Below are positions 1 to 8,747 of a stretch of 42,935 bases of DNA, one piece after another. The DNA comes from Bryobacterales bacterium. GTDB lineage: Bacteria > Acidobacteriota > Terriglobia > Bryobacterales > Bryobacteraceae. The stretch covers positions 1 to 42,935 of the forward strand of contig PLMF01000033.1 in assembly GCA_003142355.1 (NCBI GenBank), read 5' to 3'. A program made the translations under genes and the position numbers. Every line of letters starts with the position of its first letter. Positions within the stretch are counted from its first letter, which is position 1. A model generated the notes under the pieces. The model saw nothing but the letters and a program-made list of their open reading frames with translations. It did not search any database and was not told the origin of the DNA.

Positions 1-380
1 AAGGAACTGCAGATTTCGATGCCATCCACGGCCGCCACGATCAAGCCGCGGGACCAGTCCGAGCGCAGTATTCCGTTGCGCTTGAGGCGGCGGGCGATAT
101 CGCAACCGAGGGCGAAAATGGGCTCGGGCGACTGGCGCTGGAGCGCATAGCCTATGGTGTCGGCGCTGATGGGCCCAATGCGTTTGGCCAGGGCGCCACG
201 GCAGCACTCGGCTTCGATCTGCAATAGACTGGGCACCTGCATGGCCGCGGCCAAGAAGACCGCATCAAACACCTTCTCCCAAGGATGCGTGGGAGAGTGG
301 CGGCCTTCCGGCAGCGCGCCTACCAGTTGGGGAAAATCGAACACCTTGTCGAGGTACGCCTCGAACCGGTGCCGGGGCAA
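1..380 (-). CDS. Transposase, N-terminal part (runs off the left edge)
   Basis: The minus-strand reading frame opens just after the DUF6788 gene and is still open at the window edge, so only about 125 N-terminal residues are visible. The readable part ends in a stretch like LIVAAVDGIEICSS, resembling the catalytic-Asp region of transposases that travel with a DUF6788 partner. No ATG or GTG fits the N-terminus. A TTG at 380-378, right behind the partner's stop, is the best start, so translational coupling is likely. Family assignment rests on the partner gene and this motif only; the rest lies outside the window. Confidence 0.5.
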   Translation of the reverse strand, partial: MPRHRFEAYLDKVFDFPQLVGALPEGRHSPTHPWEKVFDAVFLAAAMQVPSLLQIEAECCRGALAKRIGPISADTIGYALQRQSPEPIFALGCDIARRLKRNGILRSDWSRGLIVAAVDGIEICSS

Positions 381-382
381 GC

Positions 383-706
383 CTACCGGCTCTCTTTCTC
401 TTTGAGGAATCTCCTCAGATTGATGCCGCAGATGGTGGCAGCGGCGGCATCAAAGCGATGGCGCATTTCAACTTGCTGGCGCACCTTTGAGACCAGCTTG
501 GCGGGGATGTTAAAGGTCTTGGGCTTGCCCTCGACGAGCACGGAAACCTGAAACTGCGAGTGCAGATTCTTGCCGTCGGCGCAATGGCAGTTGGGCCGAC
601 CACAGGTGCGCTTGCGCTCGACGAACGAGCCCGGGAGCATGTCGCGGAGGGTACCGAGGCTGCGAATGAGCCGGCCGCGGGTTCCGAGATCGGGTTCGTC
701 CGGCAT
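383..706 (-). CDS. DUF6788 family protein (transposon-associated)
   Basis: A 107-residue protein with a Cys/His patch (CGRPNCHCADG, about residues 36-46) typical of the small DUF6788 proteins encoded directly before a transposase. The function is unknown; it may be a DNA-binding accessory of transposition. The ATG at 706 (MPDEPDLG) is preferred over an upstream frame extension because the extension would run through a palindrome at 713-736. The stop touches the start region of the transposase fragment, consistent with a two-gene insertion sequence. Confidence 0.6.
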   Translation of the reverse strand: MPDEPDLGTRGRLIRSLGTLRDMLPGSFVERKRTCGRPNCHCADGKNLHSQFQVSVLVEGKPKTFNIPAKLVSKVRQQVEMRHRFDAAAATICGINLRRFLKEKESR

Positions 707-712
707 TATATA

Positions 713-736
713 TCTGACTCTAATAATAGTGTCAGA
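713..736. promoter_or_regulatory. 24-bp palindrome upstream of the IS genes
   Basis: The sequence starts TCTGAC, has the AT-rich centre CTAATAATAG and ends GTCAGA, so both 6-bp arms match exactly. It sits 7 bases upstream of the DUF6788 start codon. It could be an operator or promoter element of the insertion sequence, or a transposase binding site. The position is seen directly; the function is inferred. Confidence 0.4.
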
Positions 737-940
737 ATAGGGGCAAGTCAAGCACTATTTGAAATTTGCAAGAATGCTCCAAACAGGCGTCGGTGGGGAA
801 GGCGTTGTAAATTAACGGCCGACGGCGCCTACCGCCGCGGGGTTTACGGAATCACTGGAAATGTCAAGGGAAAAGCGAGAGAATACGAGAGAATATGGCG
901 GGTTAGAGGTGGGGCATACGCGCCCAGCGCGCTGCTTTTC

Positions 941-1411
941 TCAGATGTCGTACATGAGTGGTTCAGGGATTCTGTTCGTGCGCGCAGCTTCCGAGAGGCG
1001 GATCAAATCGGCCAATGTTGTCCGGTCGAGTACGCCTGCCACCGCGTCCCGCACCTGCCGCATGATAATCCGGGTACCGCAGGATTCAACGTCCCTGCAC
1101 TCCTCGCAGGATCGGAAGGCCGACTCGCTGGCACAGGGCAAGGCTGCCAGTGGGCCCTCCAGCATTCGGATCAGCGAGCCCATGGTGATGGTGGAAGGCG
1201 GCCGGTCGAGTTGGTATCCGCCGCGTTTGCCCTTCTTGCTTTCGAGCAGTCCCTGCCCCTTCAGGTAGAGCAGGATCGCCTCGAGGAACTTTAGTGGGAT
1301 ACCCTCTTCGTCGGAGAGCGTGGTGATCGGCACCGGCCCTTCGCCGTATCGTCTGCCCAGTGCCAACACGGCTTTCAGCCCGTATTGTGTTCGCTTTGAA
1401 ATGGTGCGCAT
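941..1411 (-). CDS. Rrf2 family transcriptional regulator
   Basis: A 156-residue Rrf2-type winged-helix regulator. The N-terminus MRTISKRTQYGLKAVL and the wing region around KKGKRGGYQLDRP (residues 59-71) are family hallmarks. Four cysteines at about 93, 102, 105 and 111 lie where IscR, NsrR and RsrR bind an Fe-S cluster, but the spacing is not the IscR C-x5-C-x5-C, so ligand and effector are open. The ATG at 1411 fits the family N-terminus; further upstream is non-coding. It stands alone, facing the IS on one side and the TBDT terminator on the other. Candidate targets are genes of sulfur, Fe-S or redox metabolism, possibly the nearby nitrogenase-like cluster; nothing in the sequence proves this. 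Confidence 0.85.
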   Translation of the reverse strand: MRTISKRTQYGLKAVLALGRRYGEGPVPITTLSDEEGIPLKFLEAILLYLKGQGLLESKKGKRGGYQLDRPPSTITMGSLIRMLEGPLAALPCASESAFRSCEECRDVESCGTRIIMRQVRDAVAGVLDRTTLADLIRLSEAARTNRIPEPLMYDI

Positions 1412-1544
1412 GTCCCAAGTTCCAGGGTACTCTACCGTGCGAGGCCGGGAACCAGAGGAAACGCGACCCAAGCCGACCAAGACCGGCTGGTGGCCTTGGA
1501 GAAGGCCACCAGGAACCGATCCCGCCCCTCTAAATCGGGACATT

Positions 1545-1577
1545 CCCACTTTGCTGGGGACAACATATGACCACTTT
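1545..1577. other. Possible insertion-sequence end remnant
   Basis: On the minus strand the block AAAGTGG followed two bases later by AT-GT appears twice, 26 bases apart, next to GTCCC-type repeats. Short direct repeats of this kind are common at the ends of IS21-like elements. No transposase gene is next to it, so it would be a scar. Weak evidence. Confidence 0.25.
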
Positions 1578-1588
1578 GTCCTGCCATA

Positions 1589-1628
1589 GAGTCGCGGGGG
1601 TTGGCCGCGCCGCCTTCCCCCACGACTC
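1589..1628 (-). terminator. Strong hairpin after the TBDT gene
   Basis: Arms of 12 bases (GAGTCG, a T:G wobble, then five G:C pairs) enclose a 16-base loop seven bases beyond the stop of the receptor gene that ends at 1635. No T-run follows, so intrinsic termination is plausible but not certain. It could also be a repeat tied to the IS scar next to it. Confidence 0.45.
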
Positions 1629-1634
1629 GGAACC

Positions 1635-4600
1635 CTAGAACGTGTACTTCACCGCTAATTGAGTAATACGCCCGTCGGCGGCCGACGTGATTGCTCCGAA
1701 GGTCGGAGATCCCAGCGCTGCGCCCGGTTGGTAGAAGTGGGGGTGGTTGAAGGTATTGAACGCCTCAATGCGAAATTGAATCTGACGGGACTCCGCGATA
1801 GGGAAGTTCTTGAACAGCGACAGGTCCGCCTGGTTGAACCCCGGTCCACGCACCACATCCCTGCCCTCGTTTCCGATTTGTCCCGCGTTACTGGCGAGCG
1901 TCAAGCGCTGAATCGCGCTGGTGTTGAAATACTGAGCCACCGTGTGTGGCGCGCCGTCATTGGGGTTGGAGAGGAGATTGGGCCGGTTGGAGAGCGAGGT
2001 TAGCGACACGTTGTTCGGTTCCGTCACGGTAAAAGGGAAGCCTGTCTGGACCTGAACGATGCCATTGAACTGCCAACCTCCCGCCGCGAAACGCACCGCG
2101 CGGCCCGCGGATTCGAACTGTGGCAGTTGATATCCGAAGGCGAGTACGACGGAGAGACGGACGTCGAAAAGCGAAGCGCCCTTCTCACGGGCTAGCGCCT
2201 GGTCGAAAGTGGCGTCGTTGCCGATGGTGACGGGCAATATCGGGCGCGACTCGCCGCCGATATTGAGGCCGGACACGTGATCGTCCGAATGGCTCCAGGT
2301 ATAGGCCGCCTGCCCGTACAAGCCGTGCCATGGCCGCAACCGGAGACTGGTCTGCAGTGAGTTGTACCAGGACTTTGCCACCGAAAAGGTGGGCCGTACC
2401 AGGCCAAAAGCGGGAAACTTGCGCGCGCCGATGGCCACTTGCGGCGTGAGAACCGGCGTAGTCGGGTTGACCTCCATGAAGATCGGCAGATGGTCGCCGT
2501 TCGACGCCACATAGCCGGCCTCCAGGCCCCAGTGCTCTCCGATCTGCTGTTGCAGGGTCAGGTTGTAGTGCGTCACCACGGGTGTAGTGAACTTGGTGCC
2601 CCAGCCGATGAAAGTCAGACCGGAAGGGAATCCGTTTCCGCTGGTCGCACCGATTAACGGGTTGGCGAAGGCGGGGGCTGTCGCTTGAAGCGGAAAGTTC
2701 ACTTCAGTCAGCGGCTGGAACGGCGGCGCCAGCGTGCCGTTTTGGAAGAAATCGCCCTGGCCGGGAACGGTGTCGTAGAAAAGGCCCCACGCCGCGCGAA
2801 TACTGGTGCGGCCGTTGCCCCACGGATCCCACACCGCCGCCAGGCGCGGCGCGAAGTTGTTCCGATCGGTAGCGTAGGTACCGCGCGGCACACCTGTATC
2901 CCCCGGATAAACCAACCCGGTAGGCGCCTGCGGGTAGACCGCCGACTGCTGGCCCGGATGGAATGCGGCGAGGTGATTGTCTTTCTCGGCGAAGGGTGCG
3001 TTCACCTCGTATCGCAAGCCGTAGCTCAGCGTAATTCGCGGCCTGATACGGAATTCGTCCTGGCCATAGAGCGCATAAGTCCACGACGAGCCTATGAGAT
3101 TGGGATCGCCCGTAGCCTGGCGGAACTGGACGGGAAAGCCCAGCAGAAAATCGGCTGCCGCACTGCCCGTATAAGTGCCCGAGAACGTGAAATCGCCGTT
3201 CGGCCGGTTGATGTAGGTGACATCGATCTGGTCGCGCCGCAATTCCCCGCCGAACTTGAGAACATGCCGGCCCGCAATTCGGGTGAAGTCGTCCGTAAAG
3301 CTGACGACGTTATTGACTCTGTTGGCGAACGGCTGCTGCGCATCGCCCGCGGTGAAGTAGCCGGATACCGTGATGTACGGCAAACCGGCGGCGGTGGAGT
3401 TGCTCCCGCTGTACGCAAAGCCAAGGTCCTTGAGATTCAGTCCGCTGGTCACCGTGGGTTGAGCCCCAATCCGGTTCCAGCCTACACGGACTACGTTGAT
3501 CGAAGTGGGAGAGATCACCCACGTGTCCGATCCCAGCCCGTCCTGTAGTCGCGCCAGCGCACGGTTGCCCTTGGGCGAGAAGTTGGAACCGCCCAGCGGG
3601 TCGTAGCTGTTGGTGTGGGCGAACAGGTACCTGCCAAAGAGCGAGTGCTTCGCAGTGGCCTGATAGTCGACGCGGGTACCGAATTGCTGGCGTGAGTCCT
3701 CGACATTCGGGGATCGAACGAGTCGATTGGCCGCCGAATTCGGCAGCGGAACGTAACCGCTCAGGATCTTGGTCGCGATGGGGCTGATGCGGTCTGAGGG
3801 GATTCTGTTGTTGGCGAAGGGCAAGCCGCTCAGCGGATCTTTGACGGTGCTGGAGAAAACGCCGGCGCGCTCGTCGCTGGAGAGCACGGTAAGCGTGGAA
3901 GTGCTGCCCTGCCTGTTGTTGAAGCCATCGTAGTAACCGAACAGAAAGAGCCTGTTCCGGACTACCGGACCGCCGATACTGCCACCGTACTGATTCTGCT
4001 TCAACGCCGGCATGGAGGTGGCGAAGAAATTTCGCGCCTGCAGGGAATCGTCGCGGTTGAACTCCCACGCGCTGCCGTGCCACTGGTTGGTTCCGGACTT
4101 CGTCACCACGTTCACGACCGACCCGGCGTTGCGCCCGTACTCGGCCGTGTAAGAGTGGGTGAGAATCTTGAATTCCTGGATGGCGTCCGGCGGCGGACGC
4201 AGAACGAAGCCGCTGTTGAAGGAATCGTTGTTGGACGATCCATCCAACTGGAAGTTGTTGGATTGGTTCCGCATTCCGTTGACGTTGTAGCTGCCGGTTA
4301 CATTGCCGAAGCCGCCCGGAGTCGCGGTGCCGCCCAAGCCGCCCAGTGCGCTCGGCGATGCTACCACACCCGGCAGCAATGTCCCGAGTTGCGCGAAATT
4401 GCGGCCGTTCAGCGGAAGTTCGACCACCTGCCGGCTATCGACTACCACGCCCAGGACCGAGTTTCTGGTCTCGACCAATGGGGCTGCCTCGATGGTTGTG
4501 ATCTGTTCGGTAACCTCTCCGAGCCGCAGCGCGAAATCCACGCGCGATGTCCCGCTCACGGCCACCTGGATGTCGTTGCGCACTAGGGTGCTGAACGAGG

Positions 4601-4844
4601 GCACGCTCACTTTTACTTGATAAGTCCCAGGGTCGACCAGCGGGACGGTATAGACTCCGTCGCTGCCCGTCGCCACCTCGCGAACCCGCCCCGTGGCCTG
4701 ATTCGCAACCCAGATCGCGGCGTTTTCGACTACCGCCCCGGACGGGTCCGTGACCACCCCGGTGATCTGTCCCGTCGCCTGAGCATAAAGCAGCGCCGGC
4801 GCCAGCAACAGGCTCGCCAATGCAAGAACGTTTACTTGAATCAT
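1635..4844 (-). CDS. Oar-like TonB-dependent receptor with carboxypeptidase-regulatory domain
   Basis: A 1069-residue outer-membrane receptor. Order: signal peptide (about 1-22, ending LYAQA), Ig-like carboxypeptidase-regulatory domain (about 25-110, GQITGVVTDPSGAVV), plug domain with LPLNGRNFAQLGTLLPGV near 143-160, then a large beta-barrel ending in the aromatic-terminal LAVKYTF. This architecture is characteristic of Acidobacteriota and is usually assigned to uptake of oligosaccharides, peptides or other large substrates; substrate cannot be read from sequence. The start follows a good GAGGA ribosome-binding site. It lies downstream of a permease, peptidase and hydrolase on the same strand, suggesting a shared role in peptide-like nutrient uptake. 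The 137-base gap before it may hold its own promoter. Confidence 0.9.
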   Translation of the reverse strand: MIQVNVLALASLLLAPALLYAQATGQITGVVTDPSGAVVENAAIWVANQATGRVREVATGSDGVYTVPLVDPGTYQVKVSVPSFSTLVRNDIQVAVSGTSRVDFALRLGEVTEQITTIEAAPLVETRNSVLGVVVDSRQVVELPLNGRNFAQLGTLLPGVVASPSALGGLGGTATPGGFGNVTGSYNVNGMRNQSNNFQLDGSSNNDSFNSGFVLRPPPDAIQEFKILTHSYTAEYGRNAGSVVNVVTKSGTNQWHGSAWEFNRDDSLQARNFFATSMPALKQNQYGGSIGGPVVRNRLFLFGYYDGFNNRQGSTSTLTVLSSDERAGVFSSTVKDPLSGLPFANNRIPSDRISPIATKILSGYVPLPNSAANRLVRSPNVEDSRQQFGTRVDYQATAKHSLFGRYLFAHTNSYDPLGGSNFSPKGNRALARLQDGLGSDTWVISPTSINVVRVGWNRIGAQPTVTSGLNLKDLGFAYSGSNSTAAGLPYITVSGYFTAGDAQQPFANRVNNVVSFTDDFTRIAGRHVLKFGGELRRDQIDVTYINRPNGDFTFSGTYTGSAAADFLLGFPVQFRQATGDPNLIGSSWTYALYGQDEFRIRPRITLSYGLRYEVNAPFAEKDNHLAAFHPGQQSAVYPQAPTGLVYPGDTGVPRGTYATDRNNFAPRLAAVWDPWGNGRTSIRAAWGLFYDTVPGQGDFFQNGTLAPPFQPLTEVNFPLQATAPAFANPLIGATSGNGFPSGLTFIGWGTKFTTPVVTHYNLTLQQQIGEHWGLEAGYVASNGDHLPIFMEVNPTTPVLTPQVAIGARKFPAFGLVRPTFSVAKSWYNSLQTSLRLRPWHGLYGQAAYTWSHSDDHVSGLNIGGESRPILPVTIGNDATFDQALAREKGASLFDVRLSVVLAFGYQLPQFESAGRAVRFAAGGWQFNGIVQVQTGFPFTVTEPNNVSLTSLSNRPNLLSNPNDGAPHTVAQYFNTSAIQRLTLASNAGQIGNEGRDVVRGPGFNQADLSLFKNFPIAESRQIQFRIEAFNTFNHPHFYQPGAALGSPTFGAITSAADGRITQLAVKYTF

Positions 4845-4981
4845 AATAAGTCCTCTGTTGTTGTTGGATCGTCTGCTCTGCTACGGGGAACAGGAGGTAT
4901 GCAATAGCGGAATCCCAGCTACTCTTCGTGGACGCCATAGCAGGCGTCTATTAGTGCACTTATTCAATTGACTAACACAGT

Positions 4982-6406
4982 TTAACCAAGCCTAATAGGT
5001 CTATCAGTACTTCTACCGACAAGTGTAAACCAGGACAAGCCGAGCGCCAGATAAGCCACGAACGCAGCCGGTAGCCAGTTGTAAGGCGCAGCGGGAGTTG
5101 GATAGACGCTTCCTGCAAGCGCGGTCAGCATCGTGAGGATGCCAAGTGCCGCCGGAAGAACGTGCCAAGGCCTTAGCTGGTTACGGTGGCGGAGCGCGGC
5201 TAGCGAACCGATCGCCACCAACAGGTACACAACAATGAACCCATAAGTGGCGAATGTTCCCAGCCACCCGTAGATATCGAATGGACTTACGTTGGCCAGG
5301 GAAAGGGCCGCCGCCGGCGCCAGGGCCAGCAGGGATATCGCCGTCACCGCGTGGTGAGGCGTCTTGTTACTCTCATGGGTTTTTCCAGCGGCTCGATGAA
5401 CCGCGCCGTCGAGTCCCATGGCGAACAGGACCCGGGCACCCGCTGTGATACAGGCCAGAATGCAGGCAAAGAAGCTCGCTACGGCGGCTGCGTCCAGCAG
5501 GGGTCCGAGGACCGGAAGTCCGGCCTTCACGGCAAGCACGTGCATCGGGGCCGTGCTTCGGTCGAGCGATACCGGCTCACCGATAAACGCCAGCGTCTCG
5601 CCGTGGGCACACAGCACGAAGAAGGCGCCCACCAGGATTGCGCTCCAAAGCACAGCCCGAGGAATTGTCTGCAGGGGCTGGCGGGCCTCGGCTCCGAGCG
5701 ATGCGGCGCTTTCAAAGCCCACAAAGCTGAACGTGGCCAGCACCAGTCCCATGCGTACCTTGTCGTAGGAGAGTCCCGCCGCCGAGGGCACAATCGTCGC
5801 TCCATGAAGCGCGCGCCGCAGGAGGAACAAGGCGGTCAAGCCGCCCATCAAGACTACCGAACAGCCCTCCAGCCAGACCATGAACCGCGCCGAGAGTTGG
5901 ACGTTGCGGTATGCCGCGGCCCATGCCAAAGCGACGGGAATGCACGTGAGCAGGACCGGCGATAGCGATTTGCCGCAAGTCTCCTGTAGCAACACGTTGG
6001 TGTAGTTGGTGAAGCCGCCCGTCACGGCCGCCGCAGTCGTGGCATAAGCGGCCAGCAGCGACCAGCCGGCGGTGAGTCCCCAACTCCGCCCTAGACTTGC
6101 CGAGACGTAGCTATAGAGCGATCCGGGTGAGGCCGAGCACCGTGTGAATTCATTTACGCACAGGGCTATGAACACAACTCCGGCTGTCGCCAGCAGGTAC
6201 GCCAGCCAGGTGCCGGGACCGGACACACCATACACCAGGGGAATTACCACCATGGGCGAGGCGGTGGGCGCGATGCTGGATACCGATTGTGCCAGCGTCT
6301 CCACGGGCGAGAGCACCTGAAACTTGAGACCATGAGGGTTCTTTTGGATGGACGTGGGCCGGACGCCCGGCGCCTTTGCCGCGAGCATCAGGGTGTCTTC
6401 AGTCAT
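4982..6406 (-). CDS. APC-superfamily amino-acid permease
   Basis: A 474-residue, roughly 12-helix inner-membrane transporter. The N-terminal region SIAPTASPMVVIPLVYGVSG and later GFESAASLGAEARQPLQTIP are typical of APC/AAT-type amino-acid and polyamine permeases. The ATG at 6406 is chosen because it overlaps the stop of the upstream peptidase gene as ATGACTGA, a clear sign of translational coupling; the longer frame would overlap the peptidase by about 100 bases. Context with an exported aminopeptidase suggests it imports the amino acids released. The exact substrate cannot be told. Confidence 0.88.
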   Translation of the reverse strand: MTEDTLMLAAKAPGVRPTSIQKNPHGLKFQVLSPVETLAQSVSSIAPTASPMVVIPLVYGVSGPGTWLAYLLATAGVVFIALCVNEFTRCSASPGSLYSYVSASLGRSWGLTAGWSLLAAYATTAAAVTGGFTNYTNVLLQETCGKSLSPVLLTCIPVALAWAAAYRNVQLSARFMVWLEGCSVVLMGGLTALFLLRRALHGATIVPSAAGLSYDKVRMGLVLATFSFVGFESAASLGAEARQPLQTIPRAVLWSAILVGAFFVLCAHGETLAFIGEPVSLDRSTAPMHVLAVKAGLPVLGPLLDAAAVASFFACILACITAGARVLFAMGLDGAVHRAAGKTHESNKTPHHAVTAISLLALAPAAALSLANVSPFDIYGWLGTFATYGFIVVYLLVAIGSLAALRHRNQLRPWHVLPAALGILTMLTALAGSVYPTPAAPYNWLPAAFVAYLALGLSWFTLVGRSTDRPIRLG

Positions 6407-7475
6407 ATGGGTGGAAGTCCCGGTGGCTGGGGAGGCCGGGCAGGCTGGCCGCCTGGGTTGCCGCGCGGACGATGGCTCGCGCCAGAACCTCGGCGGCAAC
6501 CGCTCCGATGGCGCTGTGATTGACCGCTACCTTGGTCGTGTGCGTCGCCGCCGCAAAGAGCGTGTCTCCGTCCCACAGCGTGTGCACCGGGTTGATGGCG
6601 CGCGCCATTCCGTCTTGCGCCATCTGGGCGATCTTGGTCACCTGTATGCGGTCGAGTGCCGCGTTCGTGGCAACGATCCCGATCGTCGTGTTCATTCTCG
6701 ATTGCGGGGGCAACTCCCACCCGGCGCCGCTTTCGATTTTGCGGATCGTATGGAGGAAGCCGTGGCCCTCGGGATCGCGCGCACCGGCAATGATCTTCGC
6801 GGTTGCGGGATCGTAAACGTCGCCCACCGCATTCACCGCCACGATGGCGCCGACGATTACTCCGGTATTGCCGATCTGTGCGCTGGCGGTGCCGAGGCCG
6901 GTCTTCATTGCCGATTTTGCACCGAACAGTTTGCCCACCGTGGCGCCGGCACCCGCGCCGATGTTACCCTCAGCCACCGGGCCGCTTGTGGCGGCAAGAG
7001 ATGCCCGGTATCCGGCTTCCGCATCGGGCCGGATCCTGCCGTCGCCTACCGTCAGGTCGAACAGTATCGCGCCCGCAACCTGCGGGATCACACTACCGCC
7101 CATTCGGAATCCTCTTCCGTGCTCCTCCAGGTAGCGGGTCACACCGGTGATGGTGTCGAGTCCGAAACCGCTGCCGCCCGACAGTACGAGGGCCTGAGTC
7201 TCGGAGGTGACGTGCAGGGGGTTCAGCGAATCTGTCCCCCGCGTGCCCGCCGCCGAGCCGCGTACGTCCACTCCGGCCACCGCGCCATCGTCGAATAGCA
7301 GAACCGTGCAGCCGGTGGGCCGGCGCTTGTCGGTGTAGTGGCCGACACGGATGCCTGGCACATCGGTGATGCCGCCAGCGCTGGTTTCGGCGCGCGCGCC
7401 AGGCGTAAGCCAGCCGGCCAATGAGAGCCCGGCCCCGCCGAGCAGCGTACGTCTTGTGAGTTCCCTTTGGTACAC
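6399..7475 (-). CDS. P1 family peptidase (DmpA/BapA-like), Tat-exported
   Basis: A 358-residue N-terminal-nucleophile hydrolase related to L-aminopeptidase D-Ala-esterase DmpA and beta-peptidyl aminopeptidase BapA. A twin-arginine signal (LTRRTLLGG, about 7-15) suggests periplasmic export. The family signature GITDVPGIRVGH opens the mature part, and MNTTIGIVATNA (about 261-272) holds the expected self-cleavage site and nucleophile (Thr263 or Thr264; DmpA uses Ser). Known relatives cleave N-terminal residues, D-amino-acid amides or beta-peptides. It sits between an alpha/beta hydrolase and an amino-acid permease whose start overlaps its stop. Length is normal. Confidence 0.9.
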   Translation of the reverse strand: MYQRELTRRTLLGGAGLSLAGWLTPGARAETSAGGITDVPGIRVGHYTDKRRPTGCTVLLFDDGAVAGVDVRGSAAGTRGTDSLNPLHVTSETQALVLSGGSGFGLDTITGVTRYLEEHGRGFRMGGSVIPQVAGAILFDLTVGDGRIRPDAEAGYRASLAATSGPVAEGNIGAGAGATVGKLFGAKSAMKTGLGTASAQIGNTGVIVGAIVAVNAVGDVYDPATAKIIAGARDPEGHGFLHTIRKIESGAGWELPPQSRMNTTIGIVATNAALDRIQVTKIAQMAQDGMARAINPVHTLWDGDTLFAAATHTTKVAVNHSAIGAVAAEVLARAIVRAATQAASLPGLPSHRDFHPYD

Positions 7476-7531
7476 GATGTTCTCCTGTTATGACGTTTCA
7501 CGGCGACCGGCCGTAGCCCGGTCGCGGCTGC

Positions 7532-8407
7532 TCAGTGCTCCATAAACTCCACCAGGTCGCGCGCGAAGCGCTCGGGCTGCTCCCAGTGAAGGGCATGCCC
7601 CGTATTGGGATAAACCACCAGCCGGGAGTTGGGAATATTCGCAATCAGCTCGTCCTGATCGGCGCGGGTCAACAGGGTATCCCGATTGCCCCAAAAAACC
7701 AGCGTCGGAACCTGAATGCGGCGCAGGCGTTCGAGCGCGTCCGGAAGCGCAAGACCGCGTCCCAGTTCGTGCCACGTGTTCGCCTTCACTTTGAGCGCCT
7801 CGTCCACCATCGTCTCGAAGAAGCCGGGCGGGATCGGCCCGTAAGCCGTGCTGGCCTGGAAATCGCGCGCGAAATTGTAGCCGACAGGGTCTTTAATGCT
7901 CTCGAAGGCGTTTCCCAGTTCTTGCCGAGTGCTCGAATTGCGTGGCGCTCCGGATCCCGACCCGATCAGCACAAGTCTCTTGAGGCGTTTGGAGTCGTCA
8001 GTTTCCGCCACGAACTGCGCCACGAAACTCCCCAGGGAGTGGCCGGCCAGCGTGACGTTTCGCAGATCCAGTTGTTCGAGAAGCTCCGCGATATCACCTG
8101 CGAAGTCGGCGCGGGAGTACCCCGCGGCTGGATGGTCCGAGGCACCATGCCCACGCAGCGTGACGGCGAAGACGCGGTACTTCGATGGAAGGCGCGGCAA
8201 AACCAGTTCCCACGAGTGCCATGAATCGCCGGCGCCGTGGAGGAGCACGACGACCGGCCCGCGTTCCGCGCCCTGCACCACGTAGTGCAATGTAGTTCCG
8301 TTCCTCAGCTTTACCAGCGAGGACGCGAGTTGGGGCGCGTCCGGGGGAGCGGCGCCTGCCGCAATCGCACTAGCCGTTGAGAGAGCAGCGAGTAAGAGTG
8401 ACTTCAT
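7532..8407 (-). CDS. Exported alpha/beta hydrolase
   Basis: A 291-residue alpha/beta-hydrolase with a signal peptide (1-19, ending AIAAGAA). Oxyanion-hole region VVVLLHGAGDSWHSW at 53-67, nucleophile elbow GHSLG with Ser124, an acid probably in WGNRD, and catalytic His271 in NTGHALHWEQP are all present, so it should be active. Substrate class (ester, lactone or peptide-like amide) is not determinable; it is often named with non-haem peroxidases or epoxide hydrolases. First gene of the minus-strand unit, 56 bases before the peptidase gene. Confidence 0.88.
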   Translation of the reverse strand: MKSLLLAALSTASAIAAGAAPPDAPQLASSLVKLRNGTTLHYVVQGAERGPVVVLLHGAGDSWHSWELVLPRLPSKYRVFAVTLRGHGASDHPAAGYSRADFAGDIAELLEQLDLRNVTLAGHSLGSFVAQFVAETDDSKRLKRLVLIGSGSGAPRNSSTRQELGNAFESIKDPVGYNFARDFQASTAYGPIPPGFFETMVDEALKVKANTWHELGRGLALPDALERLRRIQVPTLVFWGNRDTLLTRADQDELIANIPNSRLVVYPNTGHALHWEQPERFARDLVEFMEH

Positions 8408-8518
8408 TTCCAGCCATCCAAGTGGGGTCTGAAACCTGCCATGCAGGTAGGGGACGACGCCGGGGTCCCTGAACCGGTCAGAAGGTGTGCGATACCTATT
8501 AGCCTATTAAACTGATCG

Positions 8519-8547
8519 AGTATAGGACATTAAAATACGAATGTCAA
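8519..8547 (-). promoter_or_regulatory. Sigma-70 promoter of the hydrolase-peptidase-permease unit
   Basis: Read on the minus strand: TTGACA (8547-8542), a 17-base spacer, then TATACT (8524-8519). The -35 box matches consensus and the -10 differs at one position, so this should be a strong promoter. It lies about 110 bases before the hydrolase start codon. Confidence 0.7.
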
Positions 8548-8627
8548 GCACTGTGTATTTTTTGTGCCGCCGGAGGATGCTTCTGCACCCTATTTGGATG
8601 GATTTGGATATAAAGAGCGGATTCCAT

Positions 8628-8656
8628 TTGACGAATCGGTTTGGAGTTGCTAAGAT
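8628..8656 (+). promoter_or_regulatory. Sigma-70 promoter of the nitrogenase-like cluster
   Basis: TTGACG (8628-8633), 17-base spacer, TAAGAT (8651-8656), leaving a leader of roughly 85 bases before the NifX-like gene. Good but not perfect boxes. Use of a housekeeping promoter instead of sigma-54 argues against standard nif regulation. Confidence 0.55.
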
Positions 8657-8747
8657 TATTTCCACAGTAGTTCTATCGACAATTATGTGATTCCCGGCAG
8701 CGGGGCGCGGAGGCCGACACTTCATACCCCATACGGGGATTTCCGGG

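Larger units (their letters stand above)
8408..8747. other. Divergent intergenic region between hydrolase unit and nitrogenase-like cluster
   Basis: 340 bases, clearly richer in A and T than the surrounding genes, with no credible coding frame. It carries one good sigma-70 promoter pointing each way (annotated separately). A small CCCC-ATAC-GGGG hairpin lies at about 8725-8736 in the leader of the nitrogenase-like cluster. I found no sigma-54 -24/-12 element, which would be expected for a classical NifA-regulated nif operon. Confidence 0.6.
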
